Source of the DNA: Noviherbaspirillum pedocola
GTDB lineage: Bacteria > Pseudomonadota > Gammaproteobacteria > Burkholderiales > Burkholderiaceae_D
Direction: 5' to 3'
Length of the DNA: 64,000 nucleotides
Assembly: GCF_016632335.1 (NCBI RefSeq)
Contig: NZ_JAEPBG010000017.1
Coordinates: forward strand, 1-64,000
Shown: positions 17,355 through 27,401 of the stretch, in pieces
Layout: each line of letters begins with the position of its first letter
How positions within the stretch are numbered: position 1 is the first letter of the stretch
Notes under the pieces: generated by a model
Told to the model about the DNA's origin: nothing
Seen by the model: the letters and a program-made list of their open reading frames with translations, nothing else
Database searches by the model: none
Made by a program: the position numbers and the translations under genes

Positions 17355-18050
17355 CTAAGCCGGCCGCCTGGCGGCGACCAGATAATTGACGCTTGTATCC
17401 TGATTCAAACTATAGATTTTGGTGAGCGGGTTGTAAGTCATGCCCTTCAGTGCTTGAACTTCCAGCATGGCATTGCGAATGTACTGCGCCAATTCTGATG
17501 GCGTAATGAACTTCGCATAATCATGCGTGCCCTTTGGCAGGAGTCGCAGCACATACTCGGCGCCAATCACCGCGAAGAGGTAAGACTTCGGATTACGATT
17601 GATCGTTGAGAAAAATACATGTCCGCCAGGCTTTACCAGGCTGGCACAGGCATGAACGATAGCGGCGGGATCCGGTACATGCTCAAGCATTTCCATGCAT
17701 GTAACAACGTCATAGCTTCCTGGTTCGCGCGCCGCAATGTCTTCGGCCGATATTAATTCGTAGCGCACTGCCACGCCACTTTCCAGGCTGTGCAGATCGG
17801 CAACTTTTAAAGCTTTTTCGGACAAATCTATTCCGGTTACATCGGCGCCTTTTCTGGCCATAGATTCAGCCAGAATGCCGCCGCCGCAGCCAATGTCGAG
17901 AACTTTTTTGCCTGCAAGCGGAACACGCGCATGAATCCACTCCAGACGAAGGGGATTAATCTCATGCAATGGACGGAATTCACTCGTGGGATCCCACCAG
18001 CGATGGGCGAGCTCACTGAATTTCTGTAGTTCTAAAGGATCGGCATTCAT
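17355..18050 (-). CDS. ubiG: Ubiquinone biosynthesis O-methyltransferase UbiG
   Basis: 231 residues. The N-terminal [20 protein letters not shown] segment is a UbiG hallmark. The SAM-binding motif I is [20 protein letters not shown], followed by [12 protein letters not shown] and the [15 protein letters not shown] motif. It performs both O-methylations in ubiquinone synthesis at the membrane. It is upstream of gph and downstream of ompA on the same strand, with a terminator between ompA and ubiG. Confidence 0.96.
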   Translation of the reverse strand: MNADPLELQKFSELAHRWWDPTSEFRPLHEINPLRLEWIHARVPLAGKKVLDIGCGGGILAESMARKGADVTGIDLSEKALKVADLHSLESGVAVRYELISAEDIAAREPGSYDVVTCMEMLEHVPDPAAIVHACASLVKPGGHVFFSTINRNPKSYLFAVIGAEYVLRLLPKGTHDYAKFITPSELAQYIRNAMLEVQALKGMTYNPLTKIYSLNQDTSVNYLVAARRPA

Positions 18051-18127
18051 GGCGCGGATGATAAGACGAAAATGCGAAGCCTGCTCGCGGTCATCGCAAT
18101 AGGTATGCGAGATCGGACATAAAAAAA

Positions 18128-18150
18128 CCCCGCCGAAGCGGGGTTGTGAG
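18128..18150 (-). terminator. Rho-independent terminator after the ompA-like gene
   Basis: Minus strand: CCCCGC, loop TTCG, GCGGGG, then a run of seven T at 18121-18127. It separates the ompA-like gene from ubiG. Confidence 0.9.
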
Positions 18151-18161
18151 AGAAAGATCGA

Positions 18162-18809
18162 TTACTTGTTGCGCGTTCCGACAACTTCGATTTCCACACG
18201 ACGGTTCTTAGCGCGGCCGGCAGCGGTCTTGTTATCCGCGATCGGCTGGCTTTCGCCTTTACCTTCGGTGTACACACGGTTGGCTTCGATACCTTTGGAT
18301 ACCAGGTAAGCCTTGACAGCGTTGGCACGGCGGACCGAGAGGCGCTGGTTATAAGACTTGGTGCCGATGGAGTCAGTATGGCCGACAGCAATGATGACTT
18401 CCAGGTTGATGTCTTTCAGCTTGGAGACCAGATCGTCCAGCTTGGCTTTACCATCGCGCTTCAGAACGGCCTTGTCGAAGTCGAAGAAGGTATCAGCAGC
18501 AAAGGTAACTTTTTCGGAGGTCGGTGCTGCGGGAGCCGGGGCAGGTGCCGGAGCCGGGGCAGGTGCCGGAGCGGGCGCCGGGGCTTGTGCCTGAACCAGC
18601 GGACCATCGCAGCCAGGAGCAGCATCAGCCGGGGTCCAGTAGCCATTGCGCCAGCACAGGCCAAACGGATCACGAACAACAACGCCACGAGCGTCTTGCA
18701 GATATGCGCTGTTCGGGGTCGGAGCCTTGATGTCGGTGATTTCTTGTGCCGATGCACTAAAAGCTACGACTGCGGACGCAGCGAAGACGAGTTTTACTAA
18801 TTTATTCAT
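18162..18809 (-). CDS. OmpA-family outer-membrane/peptidoglycan-binding protein
   Basis: 215 residues from ATG 18809, with GAGAGGAGA just upstream. Signal peptide MNKLVKLVFAASAVVAFSAS then AQ. A short domain with CWRNGYWTPADAAPGCDGP is typical of betaproteobacterial OmpA-like proteins of this locus. A proline/alanine linker (PAPAPAPAPAPAPAPAA) leads to the C-terminal OmpA domain (FFDFDKAVLKRDGKAKLDDL, HTDSIGTKSYNQRLSVRRAN, KGESQPIADNKTAAGRAKNR), which binds peptidoglycan. No beta-barrel is present, so it tethers rather than forms a pore. Strong expression is likely. Confidence 0.9.
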   Translation of the reverse strand: MNKLVKLVFAASAVVAFSASAQEITDIKAPTPNSAYLQDARGVVVRDPFGLCWRNGYWTPADAAPGCDGPLVQAQAPAPAPAPAPAPAPAPAPAAPTSEKVTFAADTFFDFDKAVLKRDGKAKLDDLVSKLKDINLEVIIAVGHTDSIGTKSYNQRLSVRRANAVKAYLVSKGIEANRVYTEGKGESQPIADNKTAAGRAKNRRVEIEVVGTRNK

Positions 18810-19350
18810 GTTTCTCCTCTCGGGTGAGATATCCGCAGATGAACTGCGCAACAATCGATAATTTCAAAAAAGTTGATTGACGGATAATACCATGCGGTTC
18901 AGGTCATCACACATATAAATTGGCTATATGCAATGATCTTAACTAACCTACATTTTGCCACAGGCTCCCTAGGCAAACAGGGCTTGTCAAATAGCTCAAA
19001 CCACGTTTTTGATGCTTTGTCGCGTTTTAGCAACGACATGGGATTGCGCCCCTTTACCGGGAAAAACCAGCTTTCTTGAAACCGCTTGTGCATATTTTCG
19101 TGGATTTTGCTAACACTTCATTGCCTAAAATTAAACAATGTGATTTTGTCAACTTCGATGATGGAGGTAACTTGTAATGCGTATTCTGCAACATTTATAG
19201 GTGCGGTCTATGCAGGGTTTCACCGTCGGTTAGCCAGCCGGTAACGGGCGGTACGCATCTGCGCATGGTAAGATGTGAGGTTTTAAAAAATCGTCAATTC
19301 ACTTCAAGTCCGCTTTTTAGAGACTTGTCTGGCAAGAGCCCACGCCCTCC
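18810..19350. other. AT-rich intergenic region between divergent ompA-like gene and gyrA
   Basis: About 540 nt without a convincing gene, presumably holding both promoters. A tiny frame at 19177-19200 (MRILQHL, stop TAG) is preceded by GGAGG at the right distance; its meaning is unknown. GC-rich partial dyads follow it (19210-19260). gyrA itself has no obvious Shine-Dalgarno sequence. Confidence 0.45.
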
Positions 19351-22020
19351 ATGGATCAATTCGCAAAAGAAACTATCCCCATTTCTCTTGAAGAAGAGAT
19401 GCGCAAGAGCTACCTCGATTACGCGATGAGCGTCATTGTGGGTCGCGCTTTGCCCGATGTGCGCGACGGCTTGAAGCCGGTGCACAGACGCGTGTTGTAT
19501 GCGATGCATGAAATGAACAATGTATGGAATCGTCCATACGTGAAATGCGCGCGCGTGGTTGGCGACACCATGGGTAAGTATCACCCGCATGGCGACGCTT
19601 CCATTTATGACACCCTGGTCCGGATGGCCCAGCCTTTCTCGCTGCGGTACATGCTGGTAGATGGGCAGGGGAATTTCGGCTCGGTTGACGGCGACGGCGC
19701 CGCGGCGATGCGCTACACCGAGTGCCGCCTGGACAAGATCGCCGGCGAGATGCTCGCCGATATCGACAAGGAAACCGTTGACTTCCAGCCGAACTACGAC
19801 GGCAAGGAAAAGGAACCCACTGTCCTGCCGACACGGATTCCGAACCTGCTGATTAACGGTTCCTCCGGCATTGCGGTCGGCATGGCGACGAACATTCCGC
19901 CGCACAACATTACCGAAGTCATTGATGGGGCACTGCATGTCCTGCGCAATCCGGATGCGACGGTCGAAGAATTGATCGAATTGGTGCCAGCGCCGGATTT
20001 CCCGACTGGCGGCATCATCTACGGCATTTCCGGAGTGCGCGACGGTTATCGGACCGGACGTGGTCGCGTCGTGATGCGCGCAAAGACTCACTTCGAAGAA
20101 GTCGGCAAGGATCGCACCGCGATCATCGTCGACGAACTACCTTACCAGGTTAACAAGAAATCTCTGCTCGAGCGCATCGCTGAACTGGTGCGCGAGAAGA
20201 AGCTTGAGGGCATCTCTGATATCCGCGATGAGTCCGATAAATCGGGTATGCGGGTGATGATCGAACTCAAGCGCGGCGAGGTCGGCGAAGTTGTACTGAA
20301 CAACTTGTACAAGCAAACGCAGCTGCAAGACACCTTCGGTATGAACATGGTGGCCTTGGTCGATGGCCAGCCGAAGCTGCTGAATCTGAAGCAGATGATT
20401 GAATGCTTCCTGTCGCACCGACGGGAAGTGGTCACGCGTCGTACCGTGTTCGAACTGCGCAAGGCGCGCGAACGCGGTCATCTGCTGGAAGGTCTCGCGG
20501 TGGCGCTGGCGAACATCGACGATTTCATTGCGATCATCCGCGCCGCGCCGACGCCGCCTATCGCAAAGACTGAACTGATGTCGCGTGCCTGGGATTCGTC
20601 GATGGTGCGCGAAATGCTTGCTCGCGCGGGCGAAAACAATGCCGGCGGCATCGAAGCCTTCCGTCCGGCCAGCCTGCCGCGGCATTACGGTATCCAGCCG
20701 GACGGCCTGTACAAGCTTTCCGATGACCAGGCCCAGGAAATCCTGCAGATGCGCCTGCAGCGCCTGACCGGTCTGGAGCAGGACAAGATCGTCAACGAAT
20801 ACCGTGAAGTGATGGAAACCATCGCCGATCTGCTCGACATCCTTGCGCGTTCCGAGCGGGTGACGGCGATCATTGCCGATGAACTGACTGCGGCACGCAA
20901 TGAATACGGCGGCAATAAGGATGCACGTCGTTCGACCATCGAGCACAACGCCACCGACCTCGGCACGGAAGACCTGATCACGCCACAAGACATGGTGGTG
21001 ACGCTGTCGCACTCCGGCTACATGAAGGCGCAGCCGGTTTCCGAATATCGTGCGCAAAAGCGTGGTGGACGTGGTCGCCAGGCGATGGCGACGAAAGAAG
21101 ATGACTGGATCGACCAGCTCTTCATCGCCAACACTCACGATTACATCCTGTGCTTCTCGAACCGTGGCCGGATGTACTGGCTCAAGGTATGGGAAGTGCC
21201 ACAGGGTTCGCGCAATTCCCGCGGCCGGCCGATTGTCAACATGTTCCCGCTGCAAGATGGCGAGAAGATTACCGTGGTGCTGCCGTTGTCCGGCGAAAAC
21301 CGCAGTTTCCCCGAGGATCACTTCATCTTCATGTCGACCAGCCTGGGTACCGTGAAGAAGACCCCGCTGTCGGACTTCAGCAATCCGCGCAAGGCCGGCA
21401 TCATTGCGGTCGACCTCGACGAAGGCGACTTCCTGATCGGCGCTGCGCTGACCGACGGCAAGCATGATGTGATGCTGTTCTCCGACGCCGGCAAGGCGGT
21501 GCGTTTCGATGAAAACGATGTGCGACCGATGGGACGCACTGCGCGCGGCGTGCGCGGCATGAACCTGGAGGACGGTCAGCAGGTGATCGCGTTGCTGGTC
21601 GCGGAAAACGAGCAGCAATCGGTGTTGACTGCAACCGAAAACGGTTACGGCAAGCGCACCCCCATCACTGAGTACACCCGCCATGGCCGCGGCACGAAGG
21701 GCATGATCGCGATTCAGACTTCCGAGCGCAACGGCCGAGTGGTCGCCGCGACGCTGGTCGAACCTGGCGATGAAATCATGATGATTACTACTGGCGGCGT
21801 GCTGATCCGCACCCGTGTCGCCGAAATCCGAGAAATGGGTCGTGCGACCCAGGGCGTGACCTTGATCGCGGTCGAGGACGGCACCCGTCTCTCCGGCCTG
21901 CAGCGCATCGTTGAATCGGATGTTGCCGATCTTGAGGACGAAGCAGCCGATGCAGTGGAGGCGGGCGAAGCATCGGACGCGCCGCTTGCCGATGGCGAGA
22001 ACGACAATGGCGCAGCCTGA
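19351..22020 (+). CDS. gyrA: DNA gyrase subunit A
   Basis: 889 residues. The breakage-reunion domain includes the catalytic Arg121-Tyr122 (AAAMRYTEC); numbering matches E. coli GyrA exactly up to there. The quinolone-resistance region reads [19 protein letters not shown], with alanine at position 83 where E. coli has serine, and Asp87 kept. The GyrA box is QKRGGRGRQ, and the C-terminal beta-pinwheel repeats end in an acidic tail. With GyrB it introduces negative supercoils into DNA. pheA follows directly; serC, often found between them in relatives, is absent. Confidence 0.97.
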   Translation: MDQFAKETIPISLEEEMRKSYLDYAMSVIVGRALPDVRDGLKPVHRRVLYAMHEMNNVWNRPYVKCARVVGDTMGKYHPHGDASIYDTLVRMAQPFSLRYMLVDGQGNFGSVDGDGAAAMRYTECRLDKIAGEMLADIDKETVDFQPNYDGKEKEPTVLPTRIPNLLINGSSGIAVGMATNIPPHNITEVIDGALHVLRNPDATVEELIELVPAPDFPTGGIIYGISGVRDGYRTGRGRVVMRAKTHFEEVGKDRTAIIVDELPYQVNKKSLLERIAELVREKKLEGISDIRDESDKSGMRVMIELKRGEVGEVVLNNLYKQTQLQDTFGMNMVALVDGQPKLLNLKQMIECFLSHRREVVTRRTVFELRKARERGHLLEGLAVALANIDDFIAIIRAAPTPPIAKTELMSRAWDSSMVREMLARAGENNAGGIEAFRPASLPRHYGIQPDGLYKLSDDQAQEILQMRLQRLTGLEQDKIVNEYREVMETIADLLDILARSERVTAIIADELTAARNEYGGNKDARRSTIEHNATDLGTEDLITPQDMVVTLSHSGYMKAQPVSEYRAQKRGGRGRQAMATKEDDWIDQLFIANTHDYILCFSNRGRMYWLKVWEVPQGSRNSRGRPIVNMFPLQDGEKITVVLPLSGENRSFPEDHFIFMSTSLGTVKKTPLSDFSNPRKAGIIAVDLDEGDFLIGAALTDGKHDVMLFSDAGKAVRFDENDVRPMGRTARGVRGMNLEDGQQVIALLVAENEQQSVLTATENGYGKRTPITEYTRHGRGTKGMIAIQTSERNGRVVAATLVEPGDEIMMITTGGVLIRTRVAEIREMGRATQGVTLIAVEDGTRLSGLQRIVESDVADLEDEAADAVEAGEASDAPLADGENDNGAA

Positions 22021-22045
22021 TCCCGGCCGTAATGCGAAAGACGCG

Positions 22046-23119
22046 ATGAGCGATGACAAACTGACTCCGCTGCGGGCGCGCATCGATGCGATCGATGCGC
22101 AACTCCTGGACTTGCTGAACCAGCGTGCGAAGGTTGCGCAGGAAGTTGGTCATGTGAAGGCCGAGACCAATGCGCCGATCTTCCGGCCCGAGCGTGAACT
22201 GCAGGTGCTGCGCAACGTGGCCGAGCGTAATCCCGGCCCGCTGATCGACAGCGATCTGCAGACCATCTTTCGGGAAATCATGTCGGCCTGCCGCGCGCTG
22301 GAGCGGCGCATGACGGTCGCCTACCTCGGTCCCGAAGGCACGTTCAGCGAAGCGGCGGTCTACAGCCATTTCGGCCATGCGGTGAACGGCTTGCCGTGCG
22401 CGTCCATCGACGAGGTATTCCGTGCCACCGAAGCTGGCGTGGCGGATTTTGGCGTGGTGCCGGTGGAAAACTCTACCGAAGGCGCGGTAAATCGCACGTT
22501 GGATTTGCTGCTGCAAACCACGCTGACGATCAGCGGCGAAGTGTCGCTGCCGGTGCATCACTGTTTGATGACCGCAAGCGGCAGCATGGACGGCATCCGT
22601 CGCATCTGCGCCCATCCGCAGGCGTTGGCGCAATGCCAGGGCTGGTTGAATCAGCACTATCCCGCGCTTGCACGCGACCCGGTCTCCTCGAACGGCGAGG
22701 CGGCGCGGATTGCAGCGCAGGATCATGCGGTCGCGGCAATCGCTGGCGAAATGGCCGGTGAAAAGCATGGTCTGCGCGTGGTCAACAGCCAGGTGCAGGA
22801 CGATCCGCATAATCGCACGCGTTTCGGCGTGATCGGACGGCTGCGCACCGCGCCTAGCGGCCATGACCGGACCGCTCTGGTGCTGTCGGTCGCGAACAAA
22901 GCGGGCGCGGTCTACAATCTGCTCGCGCCGCTTGCCAGGAATGGCGTGTCGATGACGCGGTTTGAATCGCGTCCGGCGCGCATGGGAACCTGGGAATACT
23001 ATTTCTATGTTGATGTCGAAGGTCATGCCGACGAAACGCGCATGGCCACGGCATTAACGGAATTGAAGGAAAACGCCGCTTTCTTCAAGGTGCTTGGTTC
23101 CTATCCCTGCAGTCTTTGA
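22046..23119 (+). CDS. pheA: Bifunctional chorismate mutase/prephenate dehydratase
   Basis: 357 residues from ATG 22046 (an in-frame ATG at 22007 overlaps gyrA). Residues 1-90 are an AroQ chorismate mutase (LRARIDAIDAQLLDLLNQRA). Residues 95-275 are prephenate dehydratase (VAYLGPEGTFSEAAVYSHFG, VPVENSTEGAVNRTLDLLLQ, DDPHNRTRFGVIG with the TRF catalytic motif). An ACT domain follows (AGAVYNLLAPLARNGVSMTR then FESRP), which senses phenylalanine. It makes phenylpyruvate from chorismate. It is the first of the aromatic pathway genes pheA-hisC-tyrA-aroA. Confidence 0.96.
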   Translation: MSDDKLTPLRARIDAIDAQLLDLLNQRAKVAQEVGHVKAETNAPIFRPERELQVLRNVAERNPGPLIDSDLQTIFREIMSACRALERRMTVAYLGPEGTFSEAAVYSHFGHAVNGLPCASIDEVFRATEAGVADFGVVPVENSTEGAVNRTLDLLLQTTLTISGEVSLPVHHCLMTASGSMDGIRRICAHPQALAQCQGWLNQHYPALARDPVSSNGEAARIAAQDHAVAAIAGEMAGEKHGLRVVNSQVQDDPHNRTRFGVIGRLRTAPSGHDRTALVLSVANKAGAVYNLLAPLARNGVSMTRFESRPARMGTWEYYFYVDVEGHADETRMATALTELKENAAFFKVLGSYPCSL

Positions 23120-23156
23120 ATCCGCTTCGTCAATCTTCTTCAGTCGCTGGAACGCT

Positions 23157-24266
23157 ATGTCTTTCGAATTTGGACCCGCCCATGTGCGGCGCATCGCCCC
23201 TTACCAGGCCGGCCGGCCGATCTCCGAAGTCGCGCGCGAATTCGGTCTTGATGAAGCCAATATCGTCAAGCTGGCCTCGAATGAAAATCCGCTCGGCATG
23301 CCCGAATCGTCGCGCCGGGCGATCGAGGCCGCGCTCGCCGACCTGGGCCGCTATCCCGATTCCAACGGTTTCGAGCTGAAGGCGGCGATCGCGGCGAAAT
23401 ACGATGTGCCGATGGACTGGATTACGCTGGGCAATGGCAGCAACGACATCCTCGAGCTTGCTGCCCATGCCCTGGTGGCGCCGGGCGAATCCATCGTCTA
23501 TTCCCAGTATTCGTTCGCGGTATATCCGCTGGCTACGCAGGGCGTTGGCGCGCGTGGCATCGAAGTGCCGTCGCTGAATTACGGGCATGACATCCCTGCG
23601 ATGGGACGTGCGATCGAGGCGGATACGAAGCTGGTGTTCATCGCCAATCCGAACAATCCGACCGGCACCTTCGTGCCTGCGGCCGAACTCGAGGCTTTCC
23701 TCGCGCAAGTGCCGCCGCAGGTCGTGGTGGTGCTGGACGAGGCCTATAACGAATACCTGGCCGCCGAACTGCAATACGATTCGATTGCCTGGGTGCGCCG
23801 GTATCCGAATCTGCTGGTGTCGCGCACCATGTCCAAGGCATACGGCCTGGCCGGTTTGCGCGTCGGTTTCGCGATCGCGCAGCCGCAGCTGACCGATCTG
23901 CTGAACCGGGTGCGTCAGCCGTTCAATGTGAACAGCCTCGCGCAAGCCGCCGCGATCGCTGCGCTGAACGACCGGGAGTTTCTGGAGCGCAGTGCGCAGA
24001 TCAATGCTGCCGGCTACCGTCAATTGACCGCGGGCTTCGATGCGCTCGGCCTGGAATACGTGCCGTCCTACGGCAATTTCGTGCTGGTCAAGGTCGGCGC
24101 CGATGACGGGGCAGGCAGCCGCGTCAATCTGGCGCTGTTAAAGCAGGGCATCATCGTGCGGCCTGTGAACGGTTACGGGCTGCCGCAATGGCTGCGTATC
24201 TCGATCGGCTTGCCGGAAGAAAATGCCGCTTTCCTCACCGCATTGAAGCAGGCGTTGGCCGCATGA
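23157..24266 (+). CDS. hisC: Histidinol-phosphate / aromatic aminotransferase (HisC family)
   Basis: 369 residues. A class I/II PLP aminotransferase with VKLASNENPLGMPESSRRAI, FIANPNNPTGTFVPAAEL, DEAYNEYLA and the PLP lysine in SRTMSKAYGLAGLRVGF. By sequence it is HisC; its place between pheA and tyrA suggests it also, or mainly, transaminates phenylpyruvate and hydroxyphenylpyruvate or prephenate, as proposed for this second hisC copy in related bacteria. Its stop overlaps the tyrA start (ATGA). Confidence 0.92.
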   Translation: MSFEFGPAHVRRIAPYQAGRPISEVAREFGLDEANIVKLASNENPLGMPESSRRAIEAALADLGRYPDSNGFELKAAIAAKYDVPMDWITLGNGSNDILELAAHALVAPGESIVYSQYSFAVYPLATQGVGARGIEVPSLNYGHDIPAMGRAIEADTKLVFIANPNNPTGTFVPAAELEAFLAQVPPQVVVVLDEAYNEYLAAELQYDSIAWVRRYPNLLVSRTMSKAYGLAGLRVGFAIAQPQLTDLLNRVRQPFNVNSLAQAAAIAALNDREFLERSAQINAAGYRQLTAGFDALGLEYVPSYGNFVLVKVGADDGAGSRVNLALLKQGIIVRPVNGYGLPQWLRISIGLPEENAAFLTALKQALAA

Positions 24267-25195
24267 CGGCTACGGCGTCCGCCAAGACGATGCCGCTATT
24301 TCGCCAGGTTGCGATCTTCGGCGTCGGCCTGATCGGCGGCTCCTTTGCGCTGGCCATGAAGCGTGCCGGCGCTGCCGAGCGCATCGTGGGCGTGTCGCGC
24401 AATCCGGCAACGCTGGCGCGTGCTGTTGAGCTGGGCATAGTCGATGCCGGCGCGCCTTCCGCCGAAGAGGCGGTACGGGATGCGGACCTGGTGCTTGTCG
24501 CCGCGCCGGTGGCGCAGACCGGAGCGATCCTGTCGGCAATCCGTCCATTCCTGCGGCCGGACGCCATCGTCACCGATGCCGGCAGCACCAAGTCCGATGT
24601 GGTTGCCGCAGCGCGCACCGCACTGGGTGATCGCATCGGACAATTCATACCCGGCCATCCGATCGCCGGCCGCGAGCTGAACGGTCCGGACGCGGCGATT
24701 CCGGATTTGTACGTCGGCAAGAAAGTGGTGCTGGCGGCTTTGCCGGAAAACCGCTCGCAGGACGTGGAACGCGTTGCGGCGGCGTGGCAGCATTGCGGCG
24801 CGGTCGTGCACAGGCTCAGTCCCGAAGAGCATGACCGCATCTTTGCCGCGGTCAGCCATTTGCCGCATCTGCTGGCTTATGCGCTGGTGGACGATATCGC
24901 CGCCAAGCCGCATGCCGACCTGCTGTTCCAGTACGCCGCGAGCGGATTCCGCGATTTCACCCGGATCGCCGGTTCATCGCCGGAAATGTGGCGCGACATC
25001 ACGCTTGCCAACCGGGACGCGATGCTTGCCGAACTCGATTCCTATCTGGCCCAGCTCGGCAAACTGCGCGCCATGCTGGTCGCCGCCGACGGCGCCGCGC
25101 TGGAAGCGGTGTATGCGAATGCGCAGCGCGCGCGCCATGCCTGGATCAGCGCGATCGAAGCCAGCGAAAAGCAATCCCAATCAGGCGGTGACTAA
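24263..25195 (+). CDS. tyrA: Prephenate (or arogenate) dehydrogenase
   Basis: 310 residues. The N-terminal NAD(P) site is VAIFGVGLIGGSFALAMKRA. TDAGSTKSDVV and GHPIAGRELNG are TyrA signatures; the conserved helical C-terminal half has ISxLPH-like AVSHLPHLLAYAL. It oxidatively decarboxylates prephenate for tyrosine synthesis. It is a monofunctional form without chorismate mutase, consistent with the mutase being fused to PheA. It is coupled to hisC by a 4-nt overlap; aroA starts 15 nt after its stop. Confidence 0.95.
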   Translation: MTATASAKTMPLFRQVAIFGVGLIGGSFALAMKRAGAAERIVGVSRNPATLARAVELGIVDAGAPSAEEAVRDADLVLVAAPVAQTGAILSAIRPFLRPDAIVTDAGSTKSDVVAAARTALGDRIGQFIPGHPIAGRELNGPDAAIPDLYVGKKVVLAALPENRSQDVERVAAAWQHCGAVVHRLSPEEHDRIFAAVSHLPHLLAYALVDDIAAKPHADLLFQYAASGFRDFTRIAGSSPEMWRDITLANRDAMLAELDSYLAQLGKLRAMLVAADGAALEAVYANAQRARHAWISAIEASEKQSQSGGD

Positions 25196-25210
25196 TTCAG
25201 GCGGTACATC

Positions 25211-26542
25211 ATGAAGCGCTATCCCCATTCCCTCGACCTGCAGCCTGCGATCCATGCGAAAGGCGCCGTGCGCCTGCCCGGCTCGAAGAGCATTTCCAAC
25301 CGCACGCTGCTGCTGGCGGCGCTGTCCGAAGGCACGACCCACATCCACGAGCTGCTGGCTTCCGACGATACCCATGTGATGCTGATGGCGCTGCAAAAAC
25401 TCGGCGTGCGCTGGGAGCAGATCGGCGAGAGCCAGGATTACATCGTGCATGGCGTCGGCGGCGTCTTTCCGACGCACCAGGCCGACCTGTTCATGGGCAA
25501 TGCCGGCACTGCGATCCGTCCGCTGACCGCAGCGCTGGCCGTTACCGGCGGCGACTACACGCTGCATGGCGTGGCGCGCATGCATGAACGCCCGATCGGC
25601 GACCTGGTCGATGCGCTGAACGCAGTCGGCGCGCGCATCGAATACACCGGCGAGCCGGGTTTTCCGCCGCTGCATATCCGGCGCGGCCTGATCCGGGCAC
25701 GACAGCTGAAGGTGCGCGGCAATGTGTCGAGCCAGTTCCTGACCGCGCTGTTGATGGCCGCGCCGCTGATGGCGCGCGAGGAAGCGGTCACGATCGAGGT
25801 GGTCGGCGAGCTGATTTCCAAACCCTATATCGAAATCACGCTGAACCTGATGCGCCGTTTCGGCGTGGAAGTGCGGCGCGACGGCTGGCAGGCGTTCACC
25901 GTCGAAGCCGGCCAGCGCTACACCAGCCCGGGTGCGATCCATGTGGAAGGCGATGCATCGTCGGCGTCGTATTTCCTGGCTGCGGGCGCGATCGCTGGTG
26001 GCCCGGTGCGCGTCATTGGCGTGGGTCGCGACAGCATCCAGGGCGATGTGCGCTTCGTCGATGCGCTCGAGCGGATGGGCGCGACCATCACGATGGGCGA
26101 CAACTGGATCGAGGCTGTCGCCAATGCCAATGGCCCGCTGCGCGCGATCGATGCCGACTTCAACCATATTCCGGACGCGGCGATGACGATTGCGGTCGCC
26201 GCGCTGTTCGCGGATGGCACGTCGACCTTGCGCAACATCGGCAGCTGGCGCGTCAAGGAAACCGACCGCCTGGCGGCGATGGCCACCGAGCTGCGCAAGC
26301 TCGGCGCCGAAGTAGAGGAGGGTGCTGACTATCTGCGCATCACGCCGCCGGCCACGATTCTTCCTGCTGCCATCGACACCTACGATGACCACCGCATGGC
26401 AATGTGCTTTTCGCTGGCGGCGCTGACCGGCGCCGCACGCGCCGGCGCGCGCATCCGGATCAACGATCCAAAATGCGTGGCCAAGACCTTCCCCGATTAC
26501 TTCGAAGCCTTCGCCTCGATCACCAAGGACGAGCTGTTCTGA
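25211..26542 (+). CDS. aroA: 3-phosphoshikimate 1-carboxyvinyltransferase (EPSP synthase)
   Basis: 443 residues. Signatures: [20 protein letters not shown] near the N-terminus, [40 protein letters not shown], and [19 protein letters not shown] with [14 protein letters not shown] in the C-terminal half. The GNAGTA(I)RPL loop is of the glyphosate-sensitive class I type. It joins PEP to shikimate-3-phosphate. Its stop overlaps the cmk start by 1 nt (TGATG). Confidence 0.97.
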   Translation: MKRYPHSLDLQPAIHAKGAVRLPGSKSISNRTLLLAALSEGTTHIHELLASDDTHVMLMALQKLGVRWEQIGESQDYIVHGVGGVFPTHQADLFMGNAGTAIRPLTAALAVTGGDYTLHGVARMHERPIGDLVDALNAVGARIEYTGEPGFPPLHIRRGLIRARQLKVRGNVSSQFLTALLMAAPLMAREEAVTIEVVGELISKPYIEITLNLMRRFGVEVRRDGWQAFTVEAGQRYTSPGAIHVEGDASSASYFLAAGAIAGGPVRVIGVGRDSIQGDVRFVDALERMGATITMGDNWIEAVANANGPLRAIDADFNHIPDAAMTIAVAALFADGTSTLRNIGSWRVKETDRLAAMATELRKLGAEVEEGADYLRITPPATILPAAIDTYDDHRMAMCFSLAALTGAARAGARIRINDPKCVAKTFPDYFEAFASITKDELF

Positions 26543-27216
26543 TGACTGCCGCCGCGATTCCCGTCATCACGATCGACGGCCCGACCGCATCTGGCAAGGG
26601 CACGGTTGCACACCGCGTTGCCGACCGCCTCGGATTCCATTACCTCGATTCCGGCGCGCTGTACCGCCTGACCGCGCTGTCCGCGCTGCGCCATGCGACG
26701 CCGATCAACGACGAGCATGCGCTTGCCAAGCTTGCCGCAGGACTGCCGTGCTCGTTCGCCGGCGAGCATGTTTATCTCGGTAAGGAGGACGTCAGCCATG
26801 CCATCCGCGCCGAGGATGTCGGTAACACTGCTTCACGCATTGCCGCGCTGCCGGCGGTGCGGCATGCGCTGGTGAAGCTGCAGCTCGGCTTCAGGAAGCC
26901 GCCGGGGCTGGTGGCCGATGGACGCGACATGGGTACCGTCATCTTTCCCAGTGCACAACTAAAGGTTTTCCTTACCGCAAGTGTGCAGGCCCGTGCGGAA
27001 AGGCGATATAAGCAATTGATTGACAAGGGCTTTGCTGCTAACATGGCCGGTCTTCTTCAGGATTTGACCGAGCGGGACGCCCGAGACGCGAACCGTGCGA
27101 TTGCGCCCCTCAAACCTGCCGAAGATGCCTGCCTGCTGGATACCTCCGAAATGAATGCCGATGAGGCGGTCGAACAGGTGCTGCAGTGGTACGCAGCGGC
27201 AAGAAAAAAAGCCTGA
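26542..27216 (+). CDS. cmk: Cytidylate kinase
   Basis: 224 residues. P-loop [20 protein letters not shown], followed by [16 protein letters not shown] and [20 protein letters not shown], which are CMP kinase signatures. It phosphorylates CMP and dCMP. It lies between aroA and rpsA, the standard order in betaproteobacteria. Confidence 0.96.
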   Translation: MTAAAIPVITIDGPTASGKGTVAHRVADRLGFHYLDSGALYRLTALSALRHATPINDEHALAKLAAGLPCSFAGEHVYLGKEDVSHAIRAEDVGNTASRIAALPAVRHALVKLQLGFRKPPGLVADGRDMGTVIFPSAQLKVFLTASVQARAERRYKQLIDKGFAANMAGLLQDLTERDARDANRAIAPLKPAEDACLLDTSEMNADEAVEQVLQWYAAARKKA

Positions 27217-27401
27217 TGAAATCCGATTGGCGAAACAATTCACCAACTTGATGGTTGATTCCGCCGCCACGGTCGGCATATAGGCAGCTGTTCTCGCAGT
27301 AAAAATGGTGCCGCACGCATGCAAAGTGCGATGCGGTTGTCAGCAACTTTTCCCGGATGTCTCGCAATCCCGCGTTGCGCCGGCTAACCCTTACTAACTT
27401 T

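Noticed and set aside
20137..22083. 648-residue minus-strand frame opposite gyrA
   Set aside because: Antisense shadow of gyrA with His/Arg-rich composition and no domain.
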